Positions 18,743 to 27,836 of a DNA stretch of 64,000 nucleotides are shown here, piece after piece (position 1 is the first letter of the stretch; every line of letters starts with the position of its first letter). The position numbers and the translations under genes are program-made. Source of the stretch: Psychrobacter okhotskensis. GTDB taxonomy: Bacteria > Pseudomonadota > Gammaproteobacteria > Pseudomonadales > Moraxellaceae. The stretch lies in contig NZ_JABRVQ010000005.1 in assembly GCF_013248965.1 (NCBI RefSeq), positions 1-64,000 of the forward strand. The letters are read 5' to 3'. Under the pieces are notes generated by a model. The model saw only the letters and a list, made by a program, of their open reading frames with translations, was not told where the DNA came from and did not search any database.

Positions 18743-19798
18743 ATGGCTGAAAAAAACAATCTAAGCATCGAAGATCTGCTGCGTTTTACGGTCAAACATA
18801 AAGCGTCGGATTTACATATTTCAGCCGGCATGCCAGCGATGATTCGGGTCGACGGTGAGATGACGCGCATCAATATGCCAACGATGACACATCAAGTGGT
18901 GCATCAGCTTATTTATGACATCATGAATGATAAGCAGCGCGCTGACTTTGAAGAGTTTTATGAGACGGATTTTTCTTTTGAAATTCCTAACTTAGCACGT
19001 TTTCGGGTTAACGCTTTTAACCAAAATCGCGGTGCTGGTGCTGTCTTTCGTACCATTCCTTCCAAAGTTCTGACCATGGAAGACTTGGGTATGGGTGAAG
19101 TGTTTAAACGCGTCTCCGACTTCAAGCGTGGCGTCGTGCTAGTAACAGGTCCGACAGGCTCAGGCAAGTCAACGACCCTAGCGGCTATGATTGATTATAT
19201 CAATGAGAGCCGTAAAGAGCATATTTTGACCATCGAAGACCCGATTGAATTTGTGCATGAATCTAAAAAAAGTCTGATTAACCAACGCGAAGTACACCGT
19301 GATACCTTGGGTTTTGAGCCAGCGCTACGTTCAGCATTGCGTGAAGATCCCGATGTTATCCTCGTCGGCGAGCTACGTGACCTTGAGACCATTCGACTTG
19401 CGCTCACAGCTGCTGAGACGGGGCACTTAGTCTTTGGTACCCTGCATACCAGCTCAGCAGCCAAGACCATTGACCGCGTGATTGACGTATTCCCTGCGGC
19501 CGAAAAAGACATGATTCGCGCCATGCTATCAGAGTCGCTACAAGCGGTAATCTCACAGACTCTATTGCGTCGCCAAACTGGGGGACGGGTTGCCGCGCAT
19601 GAAATTATGCTGGGTACGCCAGCGATTCGTAACTTGATCCGTGAGAATAAAATTGCCCAAATGTACTCGGCTATCCAGACAGGGGCTGGCGATGGCATGA
19701 TTACCCTAGATCAAACGCTTAAGAACCTTGTGACCAAAGGCACGATTAGCAAAGACGTTGCTCGTCCTTATGCCAAACAGCCTGAAGCATTTTTATAG
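18743..19798 (+). CDS. pilT: Type IV pilus retraction ATPase PilT
   Basis: 351 aa, standard PilT length. Hexameric AAA-like motor that depolymerises pili, driving twitching motility and DNA uptake. N-terminal PAS-like domain (about 1-110: ASDLHISAGMPAMIRVDGEM), Walker A GPTGSGKST at 136-144, Asp box TIEDPIEFVHE, Walker B LREDPDVILVGELRDLETI, His box TGHLVFGTLHT. The C-terminal AIRNLIRE motif, needed for retraction, is present. pilU follows 160 bp downstream on the same strand. Confidence 0.97.
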   Translation: MAEKNNLSIEDLLRFTVKHKASDLHISAGMPAMIRVDGEMTRINMPTMTHQVVHQLIYDIMNDKQRADFEEFYETDFSFEIPNLARFRVNAFNQNRGAGAVFRTIPSKVLTMEDLGMGEVFKRVSDFKRGVVLVTGPTGSGKSTTLAAMIDYINESRKEHILTIEDPIEFVHESKKSLINQREVHRDTLGFEPALRSALREDPDVILVGELRDLETIRLALTAAETGHLVFGTLHTSSAAKTIDRVIDVFPAAEKDMIRAMLSESLQAVISQTLLRRQTGGRVAAHEIMLGTPAIRNLIRENKIAQMYSAIQTGAGDGMITLDQTLKNLVTKGTISKDVARPYAKQPEAFL

Positions 19799-19958
19799 TT
19801 ATAGTATTGCTGATTGGTTGACACTTCCTATTTGATGAAAATCCCTAATAGTCAGTGATTTTTGTATCCCTTATTTGTTTTTAATGGTCATGATTACTGA
19901 TCTTTAGAAATTGATTTTAGACAATTTTTAATCGATTTACATCGAATGCAGGTACGAT

Positions 19959-21080
19959 ATGGATATTGATAAATTATTACAGTTGATGATCAATAAAAAC
20001 GGCTCCGACCTTTTTATTACCGCTGATGTAGCGCCTTCCATGAAAATAAATGGCAAGATTCTACCGGTTGGTAAGACGCCTCTGAGCGCTGAACAAACCA
20101 TGAAATTGGTTAAAGGTGTGATGACAGCAGGCCAACGCCAAGAGTTCGAAGAGACCAATGAGTGTCAATTTGCCATTACTGATGAAGCGCAGCAAGCACG
20201 CTTTCGAGTCAGTGCCTTTATACAGCGCGATATGGCAGGCATGATTTTACGGAAAATCGAAAATAAGATCCCAACCGTCGAAGAGCTACGTCTGCCGCCA
20301 GCGTTAAAAGAGCTGGCCATGAAAAAACGCGGTATTATCTTATTGGTCGGCGCAACTGGTACGGGTAAATCGACCACCTTGGCTGCCATGATCGGTCACC
20401 GTAACCAAAACTCTCATGGTCATATTATTACCATCGAAGACCCGATTGAATTTGTCCACAAACATCGTGGTTGTATCATTACTCAGCGAGAAGTCGGTAT
20501 CGATACTCACTCCTTTGAGGCCGGTCTAAAGAACACCTTGCGCCAAGCGCCAGACGTTATTTTGATTGGTGAGATTCGTAACCGCGAGGTCATGAGTTAT
20601 GCGATCCAATATGCAGAAACAGGCCATTTGGTATTTGCTACTTTGCACGCCAACAATGCCAACCAAGCAATTGACCGTATCATTCACTTTTTTGAAACCA
20701 GTCGCCACAATCAGTTGTTTATGGATTTGTCGCTGAACTTGCAAGCCATTATCGCCCAGCAATTGATTCCAACCCCAGACGGTAAAGGTCGACGGGCAGC
20801 TATTGAGATTTTATTAAACTCACAACTGATCAGCGACTATATCCGTAAAGGCGAAGTGCACGAAATCAAAGATGTCATGACGCGCTCGCGTGACAGCGGC
20901 ATGCAAACCTTTGACCAAGCACTCTTTGACTTGTATGAGCATGGCGAAATCACTTATAAAGAAGCGATATTGCACGCCGACTCCCCCAATGATCTGCGCT
21001 TAAAAATCAAACTCAGCAGCAAAAATAGTAACGCCAATTTAGACGAAGGTGCTGATAGCTTGTCCTTAGACGTCAGCTAA
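19959..21080 (+). CDS. pilU: PilT-dependent retraction ATPase PilU
   Basis: 373 aa PilT paralogue. Walker A GATGTGKST at 131-139, Asp box TIEDPIEFVHKH, Walker B-type LRQAPDVILIGEIRNREVM, His box TGHLVFATLHANN. The retraction motif is altered to LLNSQLISDYIRKGEV, and there is a short polar C-terminal tail, both as in PilU. In other bacteria PilU works in tandem with PilT to give high-force retraction. A strong terminator follows. Confidence 0.95.
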   Translation: MDIDKLLQLMINKNGSDLFITADVAPSMKINGKILPVGKTPLSAEQTMKLVKGVMTAGQRQEFEETNECQFAITDEAQQARFRVSAFIQRDMAGMILRKIENKIPTVEELRLPPALKELAMKKRGIILLVGATGTGKSTTLAAMIGHRNQNSHGHIITIEDPIEFVHKHRGCIITQREVGIDTHSFEAGLKNTLRQAPDVILIGEIRNREVMSYAIQYAETGHLVFATLHANNANQAIDRIIHFFETSRHNQLFMDLSLNLQAIIAQQLIPTPDGKGRRAAIEILLNSQLISDYIRKGEVHEIKDVMTRSRDSGMQTFDQALFDLYEHGEITYKEAILHADSPNDLRLKIKLSSKNSNANLDEGADSLSLDVS

Positions 21081-21104
21081 TCTGTAGCAAATAAGTCAGT
21101 CAAT

Positions 21105-21139
21105 AAAAAAACAGCCCTCAATCATGAGGGCTGTTTTTT
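21105..21139 (+). terminator. Intrinsic terminator after pilU
   Basis: AAAAACAGCCCTCA-ATCA-TGAGGGCTGTTTTTT: a long perfect stem with a 4-nt loop and a U tract, 25 bp after the pilU stop. Confidence 0.95.
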
Positions 21140-21149
21140 GCATGCATTA

Positions 21150-21319
21150 GGGCGTGTCCTCAATTCAACCGATAGCAATCTAAATGGGCTAAAAATGGTT
21201 AAATCTTGCCAAACATCGTCAAATAGCTAGGTAATATCTCGATATTATCTGCACTATTTTCCTTGTTTGACTGCAATTTACCTCATTTTTATCGCCATTT
21301 TTAAAATGAGGACACGCCC
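21150..21319. mobile_element. 170-bp MITE-like element, copy 2
   Basis: Bounded by GGGCGTGTCCTCAATT and AAATGAGGACACGCCC and flanked by TA on both sides, with a non-coding body of 170 bp. It is nearly identical to the 4356-4525 copy. It sits between the pilU terminator and the 3' end of fur. The best-preserved ends of the family are here, and one of them matches the solo repeat near yggS exactly. Confidence 0.85.
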
Positions 21320-21353
21320 TAATATCAGCATCTATTAAGTGGTCATATAGCCA

Positions 21354-21788
21354 TTATTTTGCGCTGTCGCGACATTCTTGATTGTTACAAATGCCATATA
21401 GTACCAATGAATGACCCGATAGCTTAAAGCCATGCTCAGCGGCGACTTTGATTTGTTCTTCTTCAATAGTTTCATTATGAAACTCAATAATCTTGCCGCA
21501 AACGTCACAAACCAGATGATCATGATGCTCTGCTTGGGTAATCTCAAACACAGATAAATTGTTTTCAAAGTTATGGCGCTCAACAATCCCTGCTTGTTCA
21601 AACTGGGTCAGTACGCGATAGACGGTCGCTAGCCCTACATCTTCACCTTGCTCAATCAGTGCTTTGTAGACCTCTTCTGCACTCATATGATGCAGCTCTG
21701 CGCGCTCAAGCAACTCTAAAATTTTGATACGCGGTAACGTGACTTTTAATCCTGCTTTACGTAAATCTTGATTGGTAAAAGAAGCCAT
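21354..21788 (-). CDS. fur: Ferric uptake regulator Fur
   Basis: 144 aa, the usual Fur length. Winged-helix DNA-binding domain (about 1-83: FTNQDLRKAGLKVTLPRIKILELLE...VGLATVYRVLTQFEQAGIV). The metal/dimerisation domain has the His-rich QAEHHDHLVCDVCGKIIEFH and a second Cys pair, CNNQEC. With Fe2+ it represses iron-uptake genes. The MITE lies within 40 bp of the 3' end, so the native terminator may have been displaced. Divergent from bamE, as in many Pseudomonadales. Confidence 0.97.
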   Translation of the reverse strand: MASFTNQDLRKAGLKVTLPRIKILELLERAELHHMSAEEVYKALIEQGEDVGLATVYRVLTQFEQAGIVERHNFENNLSVFEITQAEHHDHLVCDVCGKIIEFHNETIEEEQIKVAAEHGFKLSGHSLVLYGICNNQECRDSAK

Positions 21789-21850
21789 AATATCCCTTCT
21801 GACTGTTAAGTCTTAGCAAATAAAAACTAAAGAACATGAGGTAAATAATC

Positions 21851-21869
21851 GCCAATGATTATTATTAAT
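21851..21869. promoter_or_regulatory. Possible Fur box upstream of fur
   Basis: GCCAATGATTATTATTAAT matches the 19-bp Fur consensus at about 13 positions by eye. The location about 65 bp before the fur start would fit autoregulation. The AT-rich context makes chance matches likely. Confidence 0.35.
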
Positions 21870-22113
21870 TAAATACTAAAAATTCAAATAGCCCTAAACT
21901 GGCTTATCTTGCGTAAATTTTTAGCATGGTTAGCGTGGTTAAACCTCACCGCAAGTCTATGAATTTAAAATATAAAACATCCAATACGTGAGGTAGTGTT
22001 TGGTAAATAATGTCGTAAGTGGTAGGCAATTGCAAGTAAATGACGTATCATTTGTCCAAGATTGTCGGCAAGACCAGCAGCAACGCTTCTTGACCGCACC
22101 TAATCCATTTTTT

Positions 22114-22533
22114 ATGAGTCATCTTACCATGATAAAGACATTAAATTTTCGTCCGTTAAGCCGCGCAAGCGCATTACGCAAGATTGTCCTGACCGGTATG
22201 CTTAGTGCCTCGGTTGTGATGTCTGGCTGCTCATTACTGAGTGTGTATAAGATTGATTTGCCACAAGGGACTGCGATTACCCAAGGGCAAGCACAAAAAC
22301 TGCAAGTGGGCATGAACCAAAACCAAGTCCTTTATATTTTGGGCAGCCCAGCGATTAAAGATACGCTAGAGCCTAAACGTTGGGACTATATTTACGATTA
22401 TAAAGCGGGCACAGAAGGTAAACGTAAAGGCATCGCTAATGTCAAAAACGCTAGCCAACATTTAGTGGTGTATTTTGATGAGAACGGCTTGGTCAGTCGC
22501 ATCGAAGGTATCGAAACCCTGCCTGCCCAATAA
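22114..22533 (+). CDS. bamE: Outer-membrane assembly lipoprotein BamE (SmpA/OmlA)
   Basis: 139 aa from the ATG at 22114 (a second in-frame ATG lies at 22129). The leader ends in a lipobox, VVMSGC, giving an acylated Cys for outer-membrane anchoring. The mature part has the BamE hallmarks: LQVGMNQNQVLYILGSPAIKD, then KRWDYIYDYKAG and a final VVYFDENGLVSRIEG. BamE is an accessory of the BamABCD outer-membrane protein insertase. The frame extends to a TTG at 22000, but that adds 38 polar residues before the signal peptide and is rejected. Confidence 0.93.
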   Translation: MSHLTMIKTLNFRPLSRASALRKIVLTGMLSASVVMSGCSLLSVYKIDLPQGTAITQGQAQKLQVGMNQNQVLYILGSPAIKDTLEPKRWDYIYDYKAGTEGKRKGIANVKNASQHLVVYFDENGLVSRIEGIETLPAQ

Positions 22534-22618
22534 TTCTGATGTAAATTTAGGCTTATTAATTGTTAGTCTCAAAATGGCAGACTTGATAATGCTTAAGCTT
22601 AACGGTTCGGCTAAATGA

Positions 22619-22927
22619 TTAACCTCGAGACTTACTTTTGCGCTGAGACATAGGATCAGCGCTTAAGCTGCGATAGACTTCTATCCGGTCAAACGGCTGC
22701 AATTGATAATTTAGCGGCTGCTTTTGGGCGTAGATACCTACATGCCAACGCTTAGCCGCTGGTGCTGTCACATGTTCCACTTCCTCACACCACGTTGCCA
22801 ATGCTGGAAATTGCATCAACCAGCCTGCTTGCGCGAGTGCCTCGTACAAAGTAGTGCCCTCAGCGACTGACAACGTCAGATAATGTTGACGCTGCGCCTT
22901 TTCAGCATATGCCAGATATACTGTCAT
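22619..22927 (-). CDS. RnfH/RatB family ubiquitin-like protein
   Basis: 102 aa from the ATG at 22927. MTVYLAYAEKAQRQHYLTLSVAEGTTLYEAL and WHVGIYAQKQPLNYQLQPFDRIEVYRSL match the RnfH family, a beta-grasp (ThiS/MoaD-like) fold of unsettled function. The RnfH gene commonly sits next to bamE (smpA), as here, though convergent. The open frame extends upstream to 23080, but that overlaps the preceding gene and exceeds the family's ~95-105 aa, so the internal start is used. Confidence 0.85.
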   Translation of the reverse strand: MTVYLAYAEKAQRQHYLTLSVAEGTTLYEALAQAGWLMQFPALATWCEEVEHVTAPAAKRWHVGIYAQKQPLNYQLQPFDRIEVYRSLSADPMSQRKSKSRG

Positions 22928-22998
22928 GAACGCGCTCCGCTTAGACTGGGCCACAGTATTACTGTTACGAGTATGGTTAAATTCAACCGCATCAGCCG

Positions 22999-24141
22999 TT
23001 AGCTCAACCACTGCATCACCCAGCCTATTAATGCCAATAGCAATGCCACTGGTACAATGAGACGTATCGCTACCCGCCATAGGTTATAGAACGCTTCATT
23101 GCCAAAGTTTAGAGACTTGCGTAAATGGCTTATCTTCATCTGCCAGCCGGCGAAAATCGACAACAACAATACCGTGATACTACTGATAATAACCAGTATA
23201 CCTACCAGCCATGTAGTCGGTATAACGAGGACTAGTACCAGCGCTACCACAAAAGTTATCATCAAGCTAACCAACAGTCCAAACTTATGCGCCAACTGCT
23301 GTGCACTATAATGTAGCAAGTAGCTCGCCACAAACACCACCCCTAGCCAATAAATCAGTTGTCCGATCGGCGGTAGTGCCATGCCACTGATGAATAATGC
23401 TACAACGCCAACCAATAACTGTAATATCCATATAGGCAATACCAGCTTGGTCGCGCGATATTCTTGATTGGCACGAGTGCGTGCTGGCCTTTGCGCATTG
23501 ATATTGTCTACCTCTACCGCTGTGACGACTTGCTTGGTTGATAAATGTTGACCGAACCAATACAGTCCTGTACCCGCCCCCACACTGACTAGCGCTAAAG
23601 CAACCGCGCGCGCCCATTCACTTAAGCTGATACCCGTCATCGCAAAGTCAATATTCGGCAAACCATTCGCCACCCCTAGCAGCAAGCCGACGAGCATTAA
23701 TCCTAAGCCAATCGGTAAAGGCGTAACACCGAGTAAGCTTAATAAGACGGCGATGACCATCAATCCCGCAGCGATAGCAAAGCTTGGAATGTCAGGTGCA
23801 CTATGAATATCGCTAAGCGCCGATACAATACCCGTGCTAGCGCCCGATATGACTAACGCGGCAATAATAATCGAAACTAGGGCTGCCAACCAACCAAAGC
23901 TTCGCCATAACGGACTGGCATCAGCCTCACGAGTGAGTTTCTGCATACCTGCCAACGGGGCATCGACACTACGATAAGCGAGCGCAATCTCAGCATATAC
24001 CACTGGCAGTGAGACCAATAGCATTGCCAACAGCCAAAGTAACCAAAAGTCAATCTCACCAATGGACGCAGGCGCAAACCAGCGAAACAACAATAGTGGT
24101 AGCAACGCGGCGATAAAATAAGAAGCATAGCGGATCATCAT
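22999..24141 (-). CDS. Polytopic membrane protein, weak resemblance to Na+:neurotransmitter symporters
   Basis: 380 aa, about 10-11 hydrophobic helices. The N-terminal part has LLVSLPVVYAEIALAYRSVDAPLAGM, which resembles the TM2/loop region of the SNF family (ELALG..S...P). Typical SNF proteins are 450 aa or more with 12 spans, and the rest shows no clear signature. A long cytoplasmic-looking loop (about 205-235) is rich in Arg, Gln and Asn. It ends about 70 bp before rnfH on the same strand. The substrate is unknown, and the family call is tentative. Confidence 0.6.
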   Translation of the reverse strand: MMIRYASYFIAALLPLLLFRWFAPASIGEIDFWLLWLLAMLLVSLPVVYAEIALAYRSVDAPLAGMQKLTREADASPLWRSFGWLAALVSIIIAALVISGASTGIVSALSDIHSAPDIPSFAIAAGLMVIAVLLSLLGVTPLPIGLGLMLVGLLLGVANGLPNIDFAMTGISLSEWARAVALALVSVGAGTGLYWFGQHLSTKQVVTAVEVDNINAQRPARTRANQEYRATKLVLPIWILQLLVGVVALFISGMALPPIGQLIYWLGVVFVASYLLHYSAQQLAHKFGLLVSLMITFVVALVLVLVIPTTWLVGILVIISSITVLLLSIFAGWQMKISHLRKSLNFGNEAFYNLWRVAIRLIVPVALLLALIGWVMQWLS

Positions 24142-24255
24142 AATCTAAATCCAAACGATCTAAAGTGAATAACGATAATTTATAACCCTCTGTACAATAC
24201 ACAGGTCTGTTTAATATAAGGGACTATCTAATATAAGGGACTAGCAGTTATAAAA

Positions 24256-24275
24256 AAACCCCGAAATCGGGGTTT
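24256..24275 (-). terminator. Intrinsic terminator of the cytochrome c4 gene
   Basis: On the minus strand AAACCCCGA-TTTCGGGGTTTTTTT gives a GC-rich stem with a minimal loop and a U tract, about 100 bp after the c4 stop codon. Confidence 0.9.
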
Positions 24276-24375
24276 AATAACTAAATAATGGCTGACACCT
24301 AAGCGACGGTTCCATAGCAAGGTGCTATCTATGATACAGCCAATTTATAATATAGCCGACGCTAAGCAATATCAA

Positions 24376-25044
24376 TTAGTGAACGGCGCTCACATAGTCG
24401 GCCAAAATACGGATATCGCGATCCGACAGCTTAGACGCTACTGTCTGCATCATACCCTTTTCACCTTCTTTCGCTGCATCGTTAGCACGCTTTTGATCAT
24501 CGCTTGCGATATCATCTTCGCGGCCAGCGGCACGGAACAGTTTTAGCTGAGTCGCAATATATTGCGAGTGTTGTCCACCTAAACGTGGAAACGCCGCCCA
24601 AGTATTACCGGCCGCATCTGGACCATGACAACCTGCACAACCAATAATGCCACGAGATTTGTCACCACCTAAAAACAGCTTGGTCGCTTCTTGGTTAGTC
24701 GCTGGATTACCGAAGCCAACGCCCCAAGGTGCTTGGCTTGCATAATAGCCTGCCACATTGGCCAAGTCTTGTTGCGACAAATTCGCCACTTGCGACTGCA
24801 TAATACCGTTTTTGCGGTAGCCTGCTTTAAAATTGACCAACTGCTTATAGAGATACTTAACATTTTGGCCGCCTAAATTAGGCTGAGCAGGAACAACACT
24901 GACACCGTCAACACCATGACAAGCTGCACAGACTGTTTCTGCAATTTGCTTGCCGGCGTTAACGTCATATTCGGGAACAACAATAGCAGCTTGTACGCTG
25001 AAACTTGCAACGCATAAACTGGCAGCAGCGATTAACTTTTTCAT
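24376..25044 (-). CDS. Di-haem cytochrome c4
   Basis: 222 aa from the ATG at 25044. An N-terminal Sec signal peptide (MKKLIAAASLCVASFSVQAA) is followed by two haem-c sites, CAACH and CAGCH, about 105 residues apart. Each lies in a repeated half with an N/RLGGQ segment (PNLGGQ, PRLGGQ), and distal methionines are in ...GIMQSQ and GMMQTV. c4 cytochromes are periplasmic electron donors, often to cbb3 oxidase. The frame extends to 25143, but the signal peptide fixes the start. A c5-type cytochrome gene follows the same orientation upstream. Confidence 0.93.
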   Translation of the reverse strand: MKKLIAAASLCVASFSVQAAIVVPEYDVNAGKQIAETVCAACHGVDGVSVVPAQPNLGGQNVKYLYKQLVNFKAGYRKNGIMQSQVANLSQQDLANVAGYYASQAPWGVGFGNPATNQEATKLFLGGDKSRGIIGCAGCHGPDAAGNTWAAFPRLGGQHSQYIATQLKLFRAAGREDDIASDDQKRANDAAKEGEKGMMQTVASKLSDRDIRILADYVSAVH

Positions 25045-25322
25045 TGATACAAATCCTACTAGCTCGGCGTAAGCATTATTTAGAGTGGTTGCATAGACGA
25101 GCCCATTGATATACGTCGCGCTACTATTTAGCGAGTTCAGCATATATCTTATGGACTTGTTACAAGCAGTCTGAAAGTACTTACTAACATCAGGGTTTAT
25201 TTTGGATTATTATAGCAAGACTTTATAGTATTTGCCTACTTAATCCCTAATTAATACCTACTCAGTCACAGTAGCCAATGGTTTTTCTATTGGTGCTACC
25301 ACAGAAAACTGCCTGAAAAATA

Positions 25323-25357
25323 AAAAGCGCATGAGGGGTATGCCCCTAGCGCTTTAT
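25323..25357 (-). terminator. Intrinsic terminator of the cytochrome c5 gene
   Basis: AAAGCGC...AGGGG-TATG-CCCCT...GCGCTTT forms a two-part stem. The minus-strand side runs into GCGCTTTTTATTTTTC. Confidence 0.85.
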
Positions 25358-25405
25358 TATATCCGTCTAAAATTTTGGTCAGGCACCTGCTATTTATGCG
25401 TTTTG

Positions 25406-25741
25406 CTATTTACTCATATAGTCAATCAGCTTGCGATAGTCATCATTACTACAGTTATCACAGAGTCCGCCAGCTGGCATCTGTGTCATACCACTTTTGA
25501 CTGAGTTGATCAGAGCTGGCATGCCTTTTTGTTGGATGAGCTGCTGCCACTTAGCACTGTCGCCTTTTTTGATAGCATTCAACGCGCCACTATCGTGACA
25601 AGCCGCACATGAGTTATTATAGGTCGTAGCAATATCAGCAGCACCGGCACTGGTTGTCATTGCCGTTGTCAGGACAAGTGCTGCGCCGCTACCTGCTAAC
25701 AGACGGCAGGTTTTGGTAAAAAGTGTGGTGATTGAAGACAT
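25406..25741 (-). CDS. Monohaem cytochrome c5
   Basis: 111 aa. A signal peptide ends near AGAA (about residue 34), followed by one haem-binding CAACH and a methionine ligand in GMTQMPAGG. The CDNC pair near the C-terminus matches the c5 family disulfide. Likely a soluble periplasmic electron carrier working alongside the c4 protein encoded next to it. The ATG at 25741 is preceded by AAGGGGG on the minus strand, a plausible ribosome-binding site. Confidence 0.92.
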   Translation of the reverse strand: MSSITTLFTKTCRLLAGSGAALVLTTAMTTSAGAADIATTYNNSCAACHDSGALNAIKKGDSAKWQQLIQQKGMPALINSVKSGMTQMPAGGLCDNCSNDDYRKLIDYMSK

Positions 25742-26133
25742 GGGACACCCCCTTATGTGTTTTTCAGACGTTTAATTTAATATTTGCTTAGTTAAATACG
25801 ATCTTAAACGTTTTTCATTAAACATTGTAACAATATATGTCGACTTAATATACATGAATCGAGTTTGGCTTTCGTAACGCCTTTATTGTGCTGTAAAGAA
25901 CTTTCGCTAAGCGCTACTACGCTTTAATGGTATGCTGTCGTTTATATGAGACTAATCGCCATCATTTCAATAAGTAAGACGGTTAATAGTATAGAATAGT
26001 CACTAATTTGAGACGATCATTGCTATCAGCCTTAGCCACTCGCGTTTTATTTATTCGATGCGCCGCTTGAACGATTAGCCAACCCCCAACTCTCACTACC
26101 GTATCCAATTTTTTGCAGATTAATGAGCCATTT
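25742..26133. other. Divergent intergenic region, cytochrome c5 / engB
   Basis: About 390 bp with no credible coding frame. It should hold divergent promoters. No specific operator recognised. Confidence 0.5.
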
Positions 26134-26907
26134 ATGAGTACCCCGTTTACAGATGTCGCCGCCGAACATGCGGTGTTTAATACCAAATCGCGCCAACGAA
26201 TTCAGCAAACTGAGTTTATGACGTCAGCACCTACGTTTCGCCTTTGTCCGCCTGATGTCGGGTTAGAGGTTGCTTTTGCAGGACGCTCAAACGCGGGTAA
26301 GTCCTCGGCTATCAATGCATTGACCAACCAGCGGCAGTTGGCGCGCTCGTCCAAGACGCCTGGGCGTACGCAGATGATTAACTTTTTTAGTATTGGTGAC
26401 AAGCACAGACGTCTGGTTGATTTACCAGGCTATGGTTATGCTGCCGTGCCGCTGGAGATGAAAAAAGAATGGCAGGTCGAATTGGAAGAATACCTGGTAT
26501 CGCGCTCAAGCCTAGCAGGTTTGGTGTTGATGACAGATATTCGTCATCCGCTCAAATTCTTTGATGAGCAAATGCTATTTTGGGCCAAAGAAGGTGATCT
26601 ACCTGTCCATATTTTGCTGACTAAAGCGGATAAATTGAAATATGGCGCTTCTAAAAACGCCTTACTCAATACCCGTAAAAGACTAAAAAAGTTAGGTCTT
26701 AAATGCACCATTCAGCTGTTTTCTGCCTTAAGAAAAGAAGGGCTTGATGAATTGGCTGGGGTAATGGGCAATTGGTATGAGTACCAGCTTAGTGATGACA
26801 AAATCATTGAATCTTCTTTTAATCTGCTTGATGATGAGCCACTTACAGAAGAAGATATGTTTGAAGATAATGAGCAGCCTAACCATGAGTTGCCAACTGA
26901 TAAGTAA
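26134..26907 (+). CDS. engB: Ribosome biogenesis GTPase EngB (YihA/YsxC)
   Basis: 257 aa from the ATG at 26134. G1 [13 protein letters not shown]2-region [13 protein letters not shown]3 DLPGYGYA, G4 TKADKL and G5-like SALRKEG are all present. EngB is needed for late assembly of the large ribosomal subunit. The C-terminus carries an acidic extension of about 40 residues ([14 protein letters not shown]...), making it longer than the ~210 aa of most homologues. The frame opens at a TTG (26113); the ATG seven codons later is preferred. Its position next to the cytochrome c genes is typical of Pseudomonadales. Confidence 0.95.
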   Translation: MSTPFTDVAAEHAVFNTKSRQRIQQTEFMTSAPTFRLCPPDVGLEVAFAGRSNAGKSSAINALTNQRQLARSSKTPGRTQMINFFSIGDKHRRLVDLPGYGYAAVPLEMKKEWQVELEEYLVSRSSLAGLVLMTDIRHPLKFFDEQMLFWAKEGDLPVHILLTKADKLKYGASKNALLNTRKRLKKLGLKCTIQLFSALRKEGLDELAGVMGNWYEYQLSDDKIIESSFNLLDDEPLTEEDMFEDNEQPNHELPTDK

Positions 26908-26946
26908 ATAGCAGAGTATTAGTAGTACTTCATAAAAGTTGATAAA

Positions 26947-26985
26947 AAAAAGGGTGTATCGTTAATAGCGATACACCCTTTTTTG
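26947..26985. terminator. Bidirectional intrinsic terminator, engB / HAD gene
   Basis: AAAAGGGTGTATCG and CGATACACCCTTTTTT pair around TTAATAG: a 14-bp perfect stem with A and U tracts, ideally placed between the convergent genes. Confidence 0.95.
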
Positions 26986-27011
26986 CTGTCATGTATTTGT
27001 TCACATTGATT

Positions 27012-27689
27012 CTAGCCGCACAACAGTTTCGCTAATTCTTGCGGTGTCTCTACCTGATAAGTGGGTAACTGAGCAGCCAGTTCGGCGCTGGATGCGGTAC
27101 CATAGTTGACAGCAATGCTAGTCATACCCAGCTTATTTGCCATTTGAATATCATAGATACTGTCACCGATGAATACCGCGCCTGATATTGGCTGCTGCGT
27201 ATGATTCAAGATGTCGGTCAGCATTTGTGGATCAGGTTTTGAGCCTGACTCATCAGCACAGCGGGTAATGTCAAAATAATCATGACTTGCCGAAGCATCC
27301 AATACGCGATCCAGTCCGCGCCGCTTTTTGCCAGTAGCCACGGCAAGCTTACGACCCTGCTGTTGCAAAGTCTTTAGCATGGCCTCCGTAGGGGCAAAGA
27401 ACGGTGTGCGATGGCTATTTGGAATATAGTAGTCAGCGTAGCTTTGCTGAATGGCCAGCTTTTGCGTGTCACTGGCCTGTGGATACAAAATCTCAATACC
27501 GTTCATCAGGCTAAGACCAATGATGTCTTTGACTGCTTGATCAGTCGTGTGAAAGCCATGCGCCTCTCCAGCCACATGCATAGACTCAACGATTAGACCA
27601 ATTGAATCCATCAACGTACCGTCCCAATCAAAAATAACTAGCGTCTTATCAGCTAAGCCATGATCAGACTGTTCAGACTGTTCACTCAT
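27012..27689 (-). CDS. HAD-superfamily phosphatase (Gph-like)
   Basis: 225 aa. Motif I IFDWDGTLMDS carries the nucleophile and acid Asp, motif II is in LAVATGKKRRGL and motif III/IV in GSKPDPQM and FIGDSIYDIQMA. The alpha-helical cap lies after motif I, giving subclass IA like phosphoglycolate phosphatase and beta-phosphoglucomutase relatives. The substrate is not determined. It follows rluC by about 150 bp on the same strand; the rne/rluC/HAD cluster is common in Moraxellaceae. Confidence 0.9.
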   Translation of the reverse strand: MSEQSEQSDHGLADKTLVIFDWDGTLMDSIGLIVESMHVAGEAHGFHTTDQAVKDIIGLSLMNGIEILYPQASDTQKLAIQQSYADYYIPNSHRTPFFAPTEAMLKTLQQQGRKLAVATGKKRRGLDRVLDASASHDYFDITRCADESGSKPDPQMLTDILNHTQQPISGAVFIGDSIYDIQMANKLGMTSIAVNYGTASSAELAAQLPTYQVETPQELAKLLCG

Positions 27690-27732
27690 AAATTTGCCTT
27701 AGTAAATGGTGTGCATTTATTACAGATACTAA

Positions 27733-27780
27733 AACGTCACGCCGACTTATTAATACAAATCAATAAGTGAGCATGACGTT
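27733..27780. repeat. Imperfect hairpin between rluC and the HAD gene
   Basis: AACGTCA..ACTTATT pairs with AATAAGT..TGACGTT around a 10-nt loop, with two internal mismatch regions. There is no U tract, so it is more likely an RNA-stabilising or processing hairpin than a terminator. Confidence 0.5.
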
Positions 27781-27836
27781 TAGGGTTAACACTTAATACT
27801 GGCTACACTTTAACATTGAGCCAAAAACGGTTAAGT

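Noticed and set aside
22928..23080. Longer upstream start for the RnfH-family gene
   Set aside because: Would overlap the preceding gene by 82 bp and add about 50 residues not found in the family.
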